22,022 nt of DNA from Megasphaera hominis. GTDB taxonomy: Bacteria; Bacillota; Negativicutes; Veillonellales; Megasphaeraceae. The position numbers were made by a program, and so were the translations under genes. The stretch covers positions 1-22,022 of the forward strand of contig NZ_JACOGK010000037.1 of NCBI RefSeq assembly GCF_014269395.1, in the 5' to 3' direction. Shown here one piece after another: positions 8,393 through 15,259 of this stretch; positions within the stretch are counted from its first letter, which is position 1; the number at the start of each line of letters is the position of its first letter. The notes under the pieces were generated by a model. It had not been told where the DNA came from. It saw nothing but the letters and a program-made list of their open reading frames with translations, and did not search any database.

Positions 8393-9535
8393 ATGAAAAT
8401 AGTCATCGCTATAGATTCTCTCAAGGGCAGTCTCAGCTCGTACGAAGCCGGGACGGCCATTAAAGAAGGTATTTTACGGGCTTGCCCGCAGGACACGGTC
8501 GTCGTCCGGCCCCTAGCTGACGGCGGCGAAGGCACAGTCGACGCCCTCGTCGAAGGGCTGCACGGAGAAAAGAAGCTCCTCCGCGTACACGGCCCTCTGA
8601 CCGACGACGTAGCCTGTAAATACGGTATCATTGCCCACGAAGGCAAGGCCATTTTGGAAATGGCCGAAGCAGCAGGCCTCAACCAGGTGCCGGCCCACTT
8701 GCGCAATCCCCTCTACACGACGACCTACGGCGTCGGCCAGGTCATTGCCCAAGCCATTAGCGACGGCATCCGTAAATTCATCATCGGTATCGGCGGCAGT
8801 GCCACGAGCGACTGTGGTTTGGGCATGCTCCAAGCTCTAGGCTATGTTTTCTGCGATGCTGACGGCCAGCCTGTAGGGCCGAACGGCATTGACGTAGAAC
8901 GCGTCGTTTCTGTCGACGACAGCCACGTTTTGCCGGAGCTTGCGGACTGTGAATTCCGCATTGCCTGTGACGTCAACAATCCTCTCTACGGTGACTTAGG
9001 CGCACCGGCCATTTATGGCCCGCAAAAAGGAGCTACTCCTGAAATCGTCGCCCGTCTCGACGCGGCAGCCCGTTCCTTTGCCGGCGTAACGGCCCGCTAC
9101 TGCGGCCACGACTGGGCTCATGTCCCCGGCGCCGGTGCGGCCGGCGGCTTAGGCTTTGCCTTCCTGGCCTACTTGCACGGCCAGCTGCAGTCGGGCATTC
9201 AGATCATCCTCGATGAAATCAACCTCGATGCCGAAGTACAGGACGCTGACGTCGTCATCACCGGTGAAGGCCGCCTGGACCGGCAAACCGCCATGGGCAA
9301 AGCCCCCATCGGTGTGGCCAAGCTGGGCAAGAAATACGGTGCCACAGTCCTCGCCTTTGCAGGCTGCGTCAGCGAAGATGCGCGCCAGTGCAATACAGCC
9401 GGCATCGATGCCTTCTTCCCCATTCCCGACAGGGCCATGTCCCTCGAAGAAGCCATGAACAGTGACGAAGCGTACAAAAACATGACCAATACAGCGGAAC
9501 AGGTCTTCCGCCTTATCCGCACCTTGCGGGCATAA
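8393..9535 (+). CDS. Glycerate kinase
   Basis: A 380-residue member of the GlxK/GarK glycerate kinase family, which phosphorylates D-glycerate with ATP and feeds the product into lower glycolysis. The N-terminus KIVIAIDSLKGSLSSYEAG is the family signature, followed by RPLADGGEGTVDAL, the glycine-rich IIGIGGSATSDCGLGMLQALG near residues 125-145, PGAGAAGGLGFAF, and ITGEGRLDRQTAMGKAP near 290-305. The frame is open upstream, but the ATG at 8393 has AGGAG at 8381-8385 and gives the family start. The gene stands alone on the plus strand between two minus-strand operons and ends at a strong terminator. Confidence 0.95.
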   Translation: MKIVIAIDSLKGSLSSYEAGTAIKEGILRACPQDTVVVRPLADGGEGTVDALVEGLHGEKKLLRVHGPLTDDVACKYGIIAHEGKAILEMAEAAGLNQVPAHLRNPLYTTTYGVGQVIAQAISDGIRKFIIGIGGSATSDCGLGMLQALGYVFCDADGQPVGPNGIDVERVVSVDDSHVLPELADCEFRIACDVNNPLYGDLGAPAIYGPQKGATPEIVARLDAAARSFAGVTARYCGHDWAHVPGAGAAGGLGFAFLAYLHGQLQSGIQIILDEINLDAEVQDADVVITGEGRLDRQTAMGKAPIGVAKLGKKYGATVLAFAGCVSEDARQCNTAGIDAFFPIPDRAMSLEEAMNSDEAYKNMTNTAEQVFRLIRTLRA

Positions 9536-9579
9536 AAAAAAGAACGGCAGGATATACACGTCCTGACCGTTCTTTTTTT
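9533..9579. terminator. Convergent terminator, glycerate kinase / phosphodiesterase
   Basis: AAGAACGGCAGGA, loop TATACACG, TCCTGACCGTTCTT with one bulged base, flanked by eight As and seven Ts. It serves both converging transcripts; the phosphodiesterase stop codon (9578) lies at its edge. Confidence 0.9.
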
Positions 9580-10126
9580 ACACGTTCATCGTATGGAACA
9601 GGGTACCGTCCAGGTCTTTCCACATGAGCTTGCCGTCCTGTAAGGTCATATAGCTGTGCGGCGAGTTTTCCTTAGGCAGGGAAACCGAGCCGGGATTGAC
9701 ATAATAAGAATCGTCGCCTAAAAGCTTCCACACCGGCACGTGCGTATGGCCGTGAAGCAAGATGTCGCCTGGCGACAAGGGCGGCAAATGGTTCTCGTTA
9801 TAGATATGACCGTGGGTCGCAAAAATCATGCGCCAGCCGCAGTCAATCCAGCACGATTCCGACATGATTGGAAAATTGAGGACCATCTGGTCCACTTCGG
9901 CGTCGCAATTGCCACGCACGCCATAAACCGGTGTCACCAGGCCGTTGAGCATGGCAATGACAGCTTTAGGGTTATAATCCCTGGGCAGTTCATTGCGCGG
10001 GCCGTGATACAAAATATCACCTAAGAGGAAGACACGCCGGGCGTCTTCCCGATGGATGGCATCGATGAGCTTACGGCAGTAAAAGGACGAGCCGTGTATA
10101 TCTGAGGCAATGACGATTGGTCTCAT
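9578..10126 (-). CDS. yfcE: YfcE-type phosphodiesterase (metallophosphoesterase)
   Basis: A 182-residue calcineurin-like phosphoesterase with all metal-binding blocks in order: SDIHGS at 9-14, LLGDILYHGP near 35-44, GNCD near 73-76, ATHGHIYN near 109-116, and LLHGHTHVP near 128-136. Length and motifs match YfcE/MJ0936-type phosphodiesterases that act on small phosphodiesters with Mn2+; the physiological substrate is unknown. The ATG overlaps the stop of the LOG-family gene in the sequence ATGA, with AAGGAGG upstream, so the two are translationally coupled. It is the last gene of a three-gene operon. Confidence 0.9.
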   Translation of the reverse strand: MRPIVIASDIHGSSFYCRKLIDAIHREDARRVFLLGDILYHGPRNELPRDYNPKAVIAMLNGLVTPVYGVRGNCDAEVDQMVLNFPIMSESCWIDCGWRMIFATHGHIYNENHLPPLSPGDILLHGHTHVPVWKLLGDDSYYVNPGSVSLPKENSPHSYMTLQDGKLMWKDLDGTLFHTMNV

Positions 10127-10653
10127 GCCAGCACCTCCTTGATTTCTTCGAGATTCGTAACGATATGGACAAAGGCTTCTTCGTCGGCCCGGACAAAGGC
10201 CTGACGGATCATGCTATCAAAAAAGGCTGCTAAGGGATCATAATAGCCGTTGACATTATAGATCAGGGCCGCCTTGTCGTGCTGCTTTAACCGGCCGTGA
10301 GAAATGACTTCGGAAATTTCTTCCAGCGTTCCCGGACCGCCAGGCAAGGCAATGCAGGCATCGGCCAGGCTGAGCATGCGCGCCTTCCGTTCGGCCATGG
10401 TCTGTACTATTTCCAGCTGCGTCAGGCCCCGGTGGGTCCCTTCGATACTGATGAGAAATTCCGGCACAATGCCTATGGCCTGGCCGCCACTGCGCAATAC
10501 GGCATCTGCGACGACGCCCATAAGACCTGTCCGGCCGCCACCGTAAATCAAGGTATGGCCGGCTTCAGCCAGCCACGTGCCTAAGGCTTGTGCTGCCCTG
10601 GCGTAAGCCGGATCATTGCCTACAGCAGAGCCACAATAGACTGCAATATTCAA
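10123..10653 (-). CDS. LOG family protein (nucleotide 5'-monophosphate phosphoribohydrolase type)
   Basis: A 176-residue Rossmann-fold protein with the family motif LPGGPGTLEEISEV near residues 102-115 and the N-terminal VYCGSAVG and YGGGRTGLMG blocks. Characterised relatives cleave N6-substituted AMP (cytokinin nucleotides) or AMP to a base and ribose 5-phosphate; which substrate applies here is not visible. The start is TTG at 10653: it overlaps the preceding stop as TTGA, has GGAGG ten bases upstream, and gives the family start NIAVYCGS. It overlaps its neighbours by 4 bases on both sides, in a compact operon. Confidence 0.9.
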   Translation of the reverse strand: MNIAVYCGSAVGNDPAYARAAQALGTWLAEAGHTLIYGGGRTGLMGVVADAVLRSGGQAIGIVPEFLISIEGTHRGLTQLEIVQTMAERKARMLSLADACIALPGGPGTLEEISEVISHGRLKQHDKAALIYNVNGYYDPLAAFFDSMIRQAFVRADEEAFVHIVTNLEEIKEVLA

Positions 10654-11237
10654 TTTCTCTTAACCTCCTCTAAGGAATAGGACAACCGCCGCGTATTGAA
10701 ACCGCCCTTATGGATATCCAGGATTTTGCCGCCCTGGTGAATGACGTAATACATGGGCACGCTGTAAACGTTGTACGTATCGGCACTGTCCATGCTGGCA
10801 AAATATAAGGGCATCGTATAGGACCAGTCTGCTGCAATTTTCTGGCGTGTATGGGCATCCCGGTCCAGACAGACAATGAGGAAATCCACGTCGTGGCCGT
10901 ATGTTTTATACAGGTCCTCCAGGATTGGCAATTCTGCCTGGGCCGTATCGCTCCAGGTGAGCCAAAAATAGACGAAGACGGGCTTCTCATTATAGAGCTT
11001 GCGTAGGGCTACGGTCTGGCCATCAGCCGTCACTAAGGGTATATTGCGGGCCAGCTGTTCCAGCTCCGGCCGGGCTGCTGCCTGGGCTTCTTTGAAATCC
11101 GACGGCTGCAGGACGTAGGGATTGCGCTGCGGCACGTAGCCAATCGTAATGAGCACACAAAGAAGCGCCGTCACGACGACGCCTTTTTTCCTGGCCGGCA
11201 GCTGGTTGAACCAGTCTCTCACTGCGTGGATGGTCAT
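10650..11237 (-). CDS. Membrane-anchored thioredoxin-fold protein lacking CxxC
   Basis: A 195-residue protein with a basic N-terminus, one transmembrane segment (about residues 19-36, GVVVTALLCVLITIGYVP) and a TlpA/ResA-like thioredoxin domain outside the membrane. The fold is recognisable from NEKPVFVYFWLTW before helix 1, AELPILEDLY within it, a cis-proline site SVPMYYVI at about 159-166, and QGGKILDIHKGG. The redox cysteines are gone: where TlpA has WCxxC this protein has WSDTA (95-99). The only cysteines are one in the membrane helix and one buried-looking IVCLD. It therefore cannot do normal dithiol chemistry and may be a binding or scaffold domain. ATG with AGGAGG upstream; first gene of the operon and divergent from a MerR gene. 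Confidence 0.8.
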   Translation of the reverse strand: MTIHAVRDWFNQLPARKKGVVVTALLCVLITIGYVPQRNPYVLQPSDFKEAQAAARPELEQLARNIPLVTADGQTVALRKLYNEKPVFVYFWLTWSDTAQAELPILEDLYKTYGHDVDFLIVCLDRDAHTRQKIAADWSYTMPLYFASMDSADTYNVYSVPMYYVIHQGGKILDIHKGGFNTRRLSYSLEEVKRN

Positions 11238-11301
11238 GGTTAGTTCCTCCTAATGATACGAACATATTGTACCATACCATCCGCTAATAGGAAACGAAAA
11301 C

Positions 11302-11331
11302 TTGCAGGTTTTAGGGCCAATCCGTTATACT
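11302..11331 (+). promoter_or_regulatory. Promoter of MerR-family gene
   Basis: TTGCAG (11302-11307), 18-base spacer, TATACT (11326-11331), then AAAGGAGGAG and the ATG at 11355. A TACAAT on the minus strand (11266-11271) is the likely -10 of the divergent operon. Confidence 0.6.
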
Positions 11332-11354
11332 ATAGAAAAGGAGGAGACGAAAAT

Positions 11355-11699
11355 ATGAAAATAAAAGAAGTGAGCGCCGTTTCCGGCCTTTCGGCAGACA
11401 CACTGCGCTACTACGAACGGATTGGCCTCATTCACGACGTAGGCCGCGATAAAAACGGTATCCGCGACTATACGGACGAAAACATGAATAACATTGCCTT
11501 TATCAAATGCATGCGCGACGCCGGCGTATCCATTGAAGGTCTCATAGAATATATGAAGCTCTACCCGCAGGGCGACGCGACAAAAGACGCCCGCAGGAAC
11601 ATTCTCCTGGCAGAACGGCAGCGCCTGACCGAACGGATGGAACAAATGCAGACAGCCTTAGAGCGTCTCGATTACAAGCTGTCTCTTTTACAAAAATAA
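11355..11699 (+). CDS. MerR family transcriptional regulator
   Basis: A 114-residue regulator. The N-terminus KIKEVSAVSGLSADTLRYYERIGLI is the MerR winged-helix DNA-binding domain, followed by the wing (NGIRDYTDENMNNIAFIKCMRDAGVSIEGL) and a C-terminal dimerising helix (about 80-114). There are no clustered cysteines in the tail, so it is not a metal sensor of the MerR/CueR type; it resembles the AdhR/NmlR-like group that answers electrophiles or unknown signals. The ATG at 11355 follows AAAGGAGGAG; the open frame upstream lacks a start with a site. It is divergent from the thioredoxin-fold operon and 49 bases ahead of a secreted-protein gene. Either could be its target, but I see no clear 19-bp-spacer operator here. 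Confidence 0.88.
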   Translation: MKIKEVSAVSGLSADTLRYYERIGLIHDVGRDKNGIRDYTDENMNNIAFIKCMRDAGVSIEGLIEYMKLYPQGDATKDARRNILLAERQRLTERMEQMQTALERLDYKLSLLQK

Positions 11700-11748
11700 C
11701 GGCTTTGCCTATCTGCTACATTTGTCTTTTCCGAAAGGAGGATCTCCT

Positions 11749-12255
11749 ATGAAGTTCCCTATTCTGCGCCTCATGGCAGGCACAGCCCTCTTTGCAGCCC
11801 TTTCCCTGCCCGCATTTGCCCACACGATGACGCAGGCTGAATTGTGCATGGGCGGTATTGGCTCTAATTGCACCATTGGCTATGCCACACAAATTTACGG
11901 TGCGCCCACAAAGGTAGAACGCTGGGATGGTGACAGCGTCCACATCGTTTCGTACGACTGGGGCGGCTTCCATGTCATTGGCCGCGTGCCCCTTTCCGAT
12001 GCACGGCCGGAAGTAGATTATCCTGTCATGGGCTTTATCATGAAGGATAACAACCTCTCTACGCCTTCGGGTATTGCCGTAGGCCAATCGTACAGCCAGG
12101 TACTATCCCGTTTTGGTGAAGCCAGTACGACAGTAAGCCAGGGGACGGGTCTGACGTCGTACGTCTATGCATTTCCCACAACGGGCCAAACCCTGTCTTT
12201 TAACGTCAATGGCCAGGGTATCATTACAGAAATCAACTTCGGCTCTGTTCTTTAG
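11749..12255 (+). CDS. Exported protein of unknown function with two SmpA/BamE-like halves
   Basis: A 168-residue protein with a clear signal peptide (KFPILRLMAGTALFAALS then LPAFA, cleavage near residue 23-24). I do not recognise a named family. The mature part holds two similar units: IGYATQIYGAPTKVERWDGD followed by a short strand segment, and VGQSYSQVLSRFGEASTTVS followed by YVYAFPTTGQTLSFNVNGQG. This G-x(n)-RFG/YGAP pattern followed by beta strands resembles the small BamE/SmpA-like fold found in envelope proteins of diderms. Two cysteines near the mature start (LCMGGIGSNC) could form a disulfide. GAAAGGAGGA precedes the ATG at 11749. It lies 49 bases after the MerR gene and ends at a strong terminator. 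Confidence 0.7.
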   Translation: MKFPILRLMAGTALFAALSLPAFAHTMTQAELCMGGIGSNCTIGYATQIYGAPTKVERWDGDSVHIVSYDWGGFHVIGRVPLSDARPEVDYPVMGFIMKDNNLSTPSGIAVGQSYSQVLSRFGEASTTVSQGTGLTSYVYAFPTTGQTLSFNVNGQGIITEINFGSVL

Positions 12256-12268
12256 GCCTAGACATTAC

Positions 12269-12310
12269 AAAACAGCTCTCAGCAAACGCATGAGAGCTGT
12301 TTTGTGTATA
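12269..12310 (+). terminator. Terminator of the exported-protein gene (copy 1 of a repeated hairpin)
   Basis: AAAACAGCTCTCA, loop GCAAACGCA, TGAGAGCTGTTTT, a perfect 13-bp stem ending in TTTT. Its 25-nt core matches, with two differences and in inverted orientation, the hairpin at 13099-13134. It may also serve the converging GNAT gene, whose stop is at 12360. Confidence 0.85.
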
Positions 12311-12359
12311 TTTTTTACTGTCATGTACTCCTGCCTGTCGATGCAGGAAGGCGTTTACC

Positions 12360-12854
12360 TTAGCTGTCCCATTCATAGGCAAGCTTTGGCCCGCCATTAA
12401 ACGTGATCAGGCCGCAGTATGCAAATCCTTCACGTTCAAGAACGTGCTGCATTACTTTATTTTCCTCTTGCGTATCAATGCGAATGGCTTCAACGCCATG
12501 TTCCGTGCAGAAATTTTTTATCAACGCAAAGGCCTGGCGTGATAACCCTTTTCCTCTGCTTTTCTGAGAAAATGCCATCCTATGCACTACAGCGTATGGT
12601 TTGTCTGTTTTCCATGCACCTTCAATGACATGATAGGCCGGTTCATCGCCTATGACGATACAACAATATCCATATACATCATCAGCTTCAAATACATAGC
12701 CTATGCCTGCTTCGATATCCTCTTGAATGGTTTGAACCGTAGGATATCCGGGATACCACTGCACAAAGCCCAGTGATTTGTGATAGCTTCTTGCATCTTC
12801 AATACACTGATATGCTTTATGGGCTTCATCTGCCCGTGCGTTTCGTAAGATCAT
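12360..12854 (-). CDS. GNAT family N-acetyltransferase
   Basis: A 164-residue acetyltransferase of the GNAT fold. The acetyl-CoA-binding motif A is MAFSQKSRGKGLSRQAFALI (Q/R-x-x-G-x-G pattern, about residues 98-117), followed by the conserved segment AIRIDTQEENKVMQHVLEREGFAYCG that closes the fold. The substrate cannot be told. ATG at 12854 follows GGGGAGGG; an in-frame upstream start has no site. The gene is visibly AT-richer than its neighbours and uses A/T-ending codons more often, which suggests separate acquisition. It stands alone behind its own near-consensus promoter, and repeated hairpins lie on both sides. Confidence 0.88.
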   Translation of the reverse strand: MILRNARADEAHKAYQCIEDARSYHKSLGFVQWYPGYPTVQTIQEDIEAGIGYVFEADDVYGYCCIVIGDEPAYHVIEGAWKTDKPYAVVHRMAFSQKSRGKGLSRQAFALIKNFCTEHGVEAIRIDTQEENKVMQHVLEREGFAYCGLITFNGGPKLAYEWDS

Positions 12855-12906
12855 CGTTTTCCCTCCCCTTATACCTGACCCGTACAATAGTATTGAAATT
12901 TATTTT

Positions 12907-12935
12907 ATTGTATGATTCGGACCATATAATGTCAA
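12907..12935 (-). promoter_or_regulatory. Sigma-A promoter of the GNAT gene
   Basis: Minus strand: perfect TTGACA (12930-12935), 17-base spacer, TACAAT (12907-12912). A small dyad, CAATA-C-TATTG, lies just downstream of the expected start site and could be an operator. Between this promoter and the sirtuin terminator (12936-13098) I see one GGCCGG/CCGGCC inverted repeat and no gene. Confidence 0.8.
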
Positions 12936-13098
12936 CAGAAACAGGTATAGCAAGAAAACGCAAGCTCTCTGGGACAGCAAGGCCGGCAGGTCTTTCACGA
13001 CACCGGCCGGACAGATTGAACGACAGGATGCGCATTTCCCCTTTCTGTTCTTTTTTCTATGGGATTTGGCAACGCCATTTCTCAGCAGGCCCTGACGG

Positions 13099-13134
13099 CA
13101 AAAAGCTCTCACGCATTTGCTGAGAGCTTTTTTA
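13099..13134. terminator. Terminator of the sirtuin operon (copy 2 of a repeated hairpin)
   Basis: AAAAAGCTCTCA and TGAGAGCTTTTTT form a 12-bp stem that can extend through GCA/TGC in the loop. It lies 10 bases past the sirtuin stop. U-tracts are present on both strands. The core matches the hairpin at 12269-12303. Confidence 0.85.
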
Positions 13135-13143
13135 GTATTGGCT

Positions 13144-14019
13144 TTATGCCTGTCCCAGGGTACGCACGACGTCTGCCAAGTCTGCTTGGATACAAAGGGA
13201 GCGGCCGGCAATTTCCTTGGGCACAGCAGTCTGTCCGGCATTGACACAGGCGTAGAGTGCGTCTCCATTGCTGAAGGTCTTTTGCCAAAAGGGATACTTA
13301 ATGATGCCCGGCGTGTTATAGCCTACGCCGAGTTCGAGGTATAGCACGTGTCCTTTCTGATGGGCTTGGACAAAGTGGTCATACCGCTCCGCTGCGGCGT
13401 ACCAGCCTGCGTCCTGGACAAAGGTATCGTCACTGCGCAGATTCATGGTCATAGGAGCGCCGCATTTCGGGCAGTGCGGAATGAGCCCGGCTGGCACCTT
13501 GCGGTCAGCTTGTTGGGCTACCATTTCCTTGACGATGGCTTCGTTGTCATAGGTCTCAGCATGGCAGGGCACGCTGCATTGCCAGAGGCCATAGTCTCCC
13601 TGGGTGTAGAAGAGGCGTTTTTTGTCGAAGCCTGCCCGCTGGAAGCAGTGGTCGACATTGGTCGTGAGGACGAAGTAGTCCTTCTTCTCTACGAGGTGGC
13701 GCAGCCTTTCGTACAGGTCTGTCGGCATGGGCACGTAGCGGTTCCAGTAGATGTAGCGGCTCCAAAAGGCCCACTGCTCTTCTGGCGTCGCGTAGGGATA
13801 AAAGCCGGCACTGTACATATCCGTAAAGCCATAGGCGCTTATGAAATCGGGAAAGAGGCGTTCAAAGCGTTCGCCCGTATAGGTATAGCCCGCGGCTGTC
13901 GACAGGCCTGAACCGGCACCGACGACGACGGCATCGGCCTGGCTGAGAGCTTGCTTCAGGGCGTCAAGCTCGCTGGAGCAAGTTTCTATAGATGATGTAG
14001 TCTTGGTCTTTGAATACAT
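13144..14019 (-). CDS. Class M sirtuin (SirTM), probable protein ADP-ribosyltransferase
   Basis: A 291-residue Sir2-fold protein. It has the NAD-binding GAGSGLSTAAG at 34-44, TTNVDHCFQRAG at 119-130, and four zinc cysteines at 148, 152, 183 and 186 (WQCSVPC and CPKC). At the place of the catalytic His of deacylase sirtuins (LHG) it has Gln140 in YTQGDYG, paired with Asn121. As I recall, Asn and Gln at these places mark the class M sirtuins of Staphylococcus and Streptococcus, which ADP-ribosylate a lipoylated GcvH-like carrier and do not deacetylate. The linked macrodomain gene supports this. The ATG at 14019 has AAGAAGGTGAT upstream and overlaps the macrodomain gene by 56 bases; no alternative start lies before the NAD motif. 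A generic annotation as protein deacetylase would probably be wrong. Confidence 0.88.
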   Translation of the reverse strand: MYSKTKTTSSIETCSSELDALKQALSQADAVVVGAGSGLSTAAGYTYTGERFERLFPDFISAYGFTDMYSAGFYPYATPEEQWAFWSRYIYWNRYVPMPTDLYERLRHLVEKKDYFVLTTNVDHCFQRAGFDKKRLFYTQGDYGLWQCSVPCHAETYDNEAIVKEMVAQQADRKVPAGLIPHCPKCGAPMTMNLRSDDTFVQDAGWYAAAERYDHFVQAHQKGHVLYLELGVGYNTPGIIKYPFWQKTFSNGDALYACVNAGQTAVPKEIAGRSLCIQADLADVVRTLGQA

Positions 14020-14746
14020 TGAAGATCACCTTCTTTACAGATGTATCCCTTTGGAGAAACTGGCGCACCGTTCCTATAGCGACGGCAGCGGCCGCCTCAG
14101 GAGGAAAATGAAAAACACCAGTAGAAATGCAGCAAAAAGCAACGCTTTCCAGGTTCTTTTGGGCTGCCAGTGTAAGACAAGCCGTGTACGACGCAGCCAA
14201 GGCTTCCCGGTCGGCGTCCGTCAGAGCTCCTTCTACGATCGGTCCTACAGTGTGCAATACGTAGCGGCATGGCAAATTGTAGGCCTTTGTGAGCTTGGCC
14301 CGGCCCGTTTCTTCGGCATGGCCCTGGGCCTGCATGAGGGCGTCACAGGCCAGGCGCAGCTGTACGCCGGCATAGGTGTGGATGGCGTTATCGATACAAT
14401 GGTGATTGGGCACGTAGCAGCCGGTCATACCGCTGTTGGCGGCATTGACGATAGCGTCGCACTGAAGTGTCGTAATATCCCCTTGCCAGAGATAGAGATT
14501 GCCATCGGCTAAAGGCGTCAGTTGATCTAGTGTAGTTATGCCTTTTTCCTTGGTGGATTCTTGAAGATATGCATCCTGGACGGCCAGAAAATCATCACTG
14601 ATTATTGCAGCCGGACGTATATTCATGAGGCCGCGCAGGAGTATTTTTTGCTCCTCTGCCTGGGGCGGAATGGCTAGAGAGCTGTATTCCGGCCGTTCGG
14701 CCAGCAGCACCTTGAGCAGGTATAGTCTTCGTTCATCCTGTGTCAT
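13964..14746 (-). CDS. Zinc-dependent macrodomain protein-ADP-ribose hydrolase
   Basis: A 260-residue protein with a helical N-terminal part (1-80) and a macrodomain (about 83-258). The ADP-ribose pocket is visible in WQGDITTLQCDAIVNAANSGM at 87-107 and ISTGVFHFPPEAAAAVAIG near 207-225. The segment GCYVPNHHCIDNAIH at 109-123 supplies Cys110, His115 and Cys117, which match the zinc site of the class of macrodomains linked to SirTM in Firmicutes and fungi. These remove the ADP-ribose that the sirtuin adds. ATG at 14746 with AAGGAGG upstream; the in-frame extension upstream is a shadow of the next gene. Its last 56 bases overlap the sirtuin gene. Confidence 0.9.
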   Translation of the reverse strand: MTQDERRLYLLKVLLAERPEYSSLAIPPQAEEQKILLRGLMNIRPAAIISDDFLAVQDAYLQESTKEKGITTLDQLTPLADGNLYLWQGDITTLQCDAIVNAANSGMTGCYVPNHHCIDNAIHTYAGVQLRLACDALMQAQGHAEETGRAKLTKAYNLPCRYVLHTVGPIVEGALTDADREALAASYTACLTLAAQKNLESVAFCCISTGVFHFPPEAAAAVAIGTVRQFLQRDTSVKKVIFNVFKDQDYIIYRNLLQRA

Positions 14747-14768
14747 TGTCACGCCTCCTTTTTTCCTC

Positions 14769-14777
14769 AGTATAGCA
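14769..14777 (-). promoter_or_regulatory. Extended -10 of the macrodomain-sirtuin operon
   Basis: Minus strand TGCTATACT (TGn plus TATACT), 22 bases before the macrodomain ATG. The -35 region lies in the end of the upstream gene and is weak. The operon can thus be expressed independently of the flavoprotein gene upstream. Confidence 0.55.
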
Positions 14778-14789
14778 CACCTGGTCTCA

Positions 14790-15185
14790 TTAGAACGTAT
14801 ACGGCGGCTGGCCGGAGAAGTCAGCAATGACGCCATGCGCATCGGCCAGGTAAAAGACTTCAAAAATCGGGTTGTCCGCTGTCTGGTACTGGCTTTTGAC
14901 GATAGGATTTTCCAGGCACGCTTCCTTGATGGCGTGATTGTTTTCAAAGACGGCTTTGCCGGAGAGGCGGATCCAGGCGTAGTCTGGCGAGGAAACCGTG
15001 ATTTCTACGTAGGGATTGGCCTGCATATCCTTGTAGACTTCCTTCTGATTATTCGTGCAGAACCAGAGCTTGCCATCCTGTTCGACACTGAACATAAACG
15101 GGCGGACTTTGGCCTTGCCATCACGGCCGACAGTGGCCAGGTATTGTACGGGATTCGCTTGTAAGAATGCTACGACTTTGTTCAT
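14790..15185 (-). CDS. Pyridoxamine 5'-phosphate oxidase family protein (FMN-binding split barrel)
   Basis: A 131-residue protein with the single split-barrel domain of the PNPOx-like family. Signs are an N-terminal helix (NKVVAFLQANP), YLATVGRDGKAKVRPFMFSV at 15-34, LWFCTNNQKEVYKDMQANPYVEI near 39-61, and a later strand WIRLSGKAVF. Small proteins of this type bind FMN (some F420 or heme) and are often stress-linked reductases; the reaction here is unknown. ATG at 15185 with AGGAGG upstream; the open frame extends upstream only through the promoter. Two matched dyads flank its -10, so it is probably tightly repressed. It is 43 bases upstream of the macrodomain gene and in the same direction, which suggests shared stress context or read-through. 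Confidence 0.88.
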   Translation of the reverse strand: MNKVVAFLQANPVQYLATVGRDGKAKVRPFMFSVEQDGKLWFCTNNQKEVYKDMQANPYVEITVSSPDYAWIRLSGKAVFENNHAIKEACLENPIVKSQYQTADNPIFEVFYLADAHGVIADFSGQPPYTF

Positions 15186-15205
15186 GGTATATGCCTCCTG
15201 AATTG

Positions 15206-15226
15206 ATGTAATTATCTTGATTACAT
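15206..15226 (-). promoter_or_regulatory. Operator copy 2: TGTAA-N9-TTACA dyad at the start site
   Basis: A 21-bp dyad, ATGTAAT-N7-ATTACAT, covering the expected transcription start of the flavoprotein gene. Same architecture as the dyad at 15248-15268. Confidence 0.6.
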
Positions 15227-15230
15227 TGTT

Positions 15231-15259
15231 AGTGTAGCATAGTTTTGTTGTAATGTAAA
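15231..15259 (-). promoter_or_regulatory. Promoter of the PNPOx-like gene
   Basis: Minus strand: TTTACA (15254-15259), 17-base spacer ending in TGC, TACACT (15231-15236). The -35 sits inside one dyad and the start site inside another. Confidence 0.7.

Noticed and set aside
12900..13268. Minus-strand frames in the gap between the GNAT gene and the sirtuin
   Set aside because: They cross the sirtuin terminator and the GNAT promoter and lack a properly spaced ribosome binding site.
13144..14019. Ordinary NAD-dependent protein deacetylase
   Set aside because: The catalytic histidine is replaced by Gln and the gene overlaps a Zn-macrodomain gene, which fits the class M ADP-ribosyltransferase type better.
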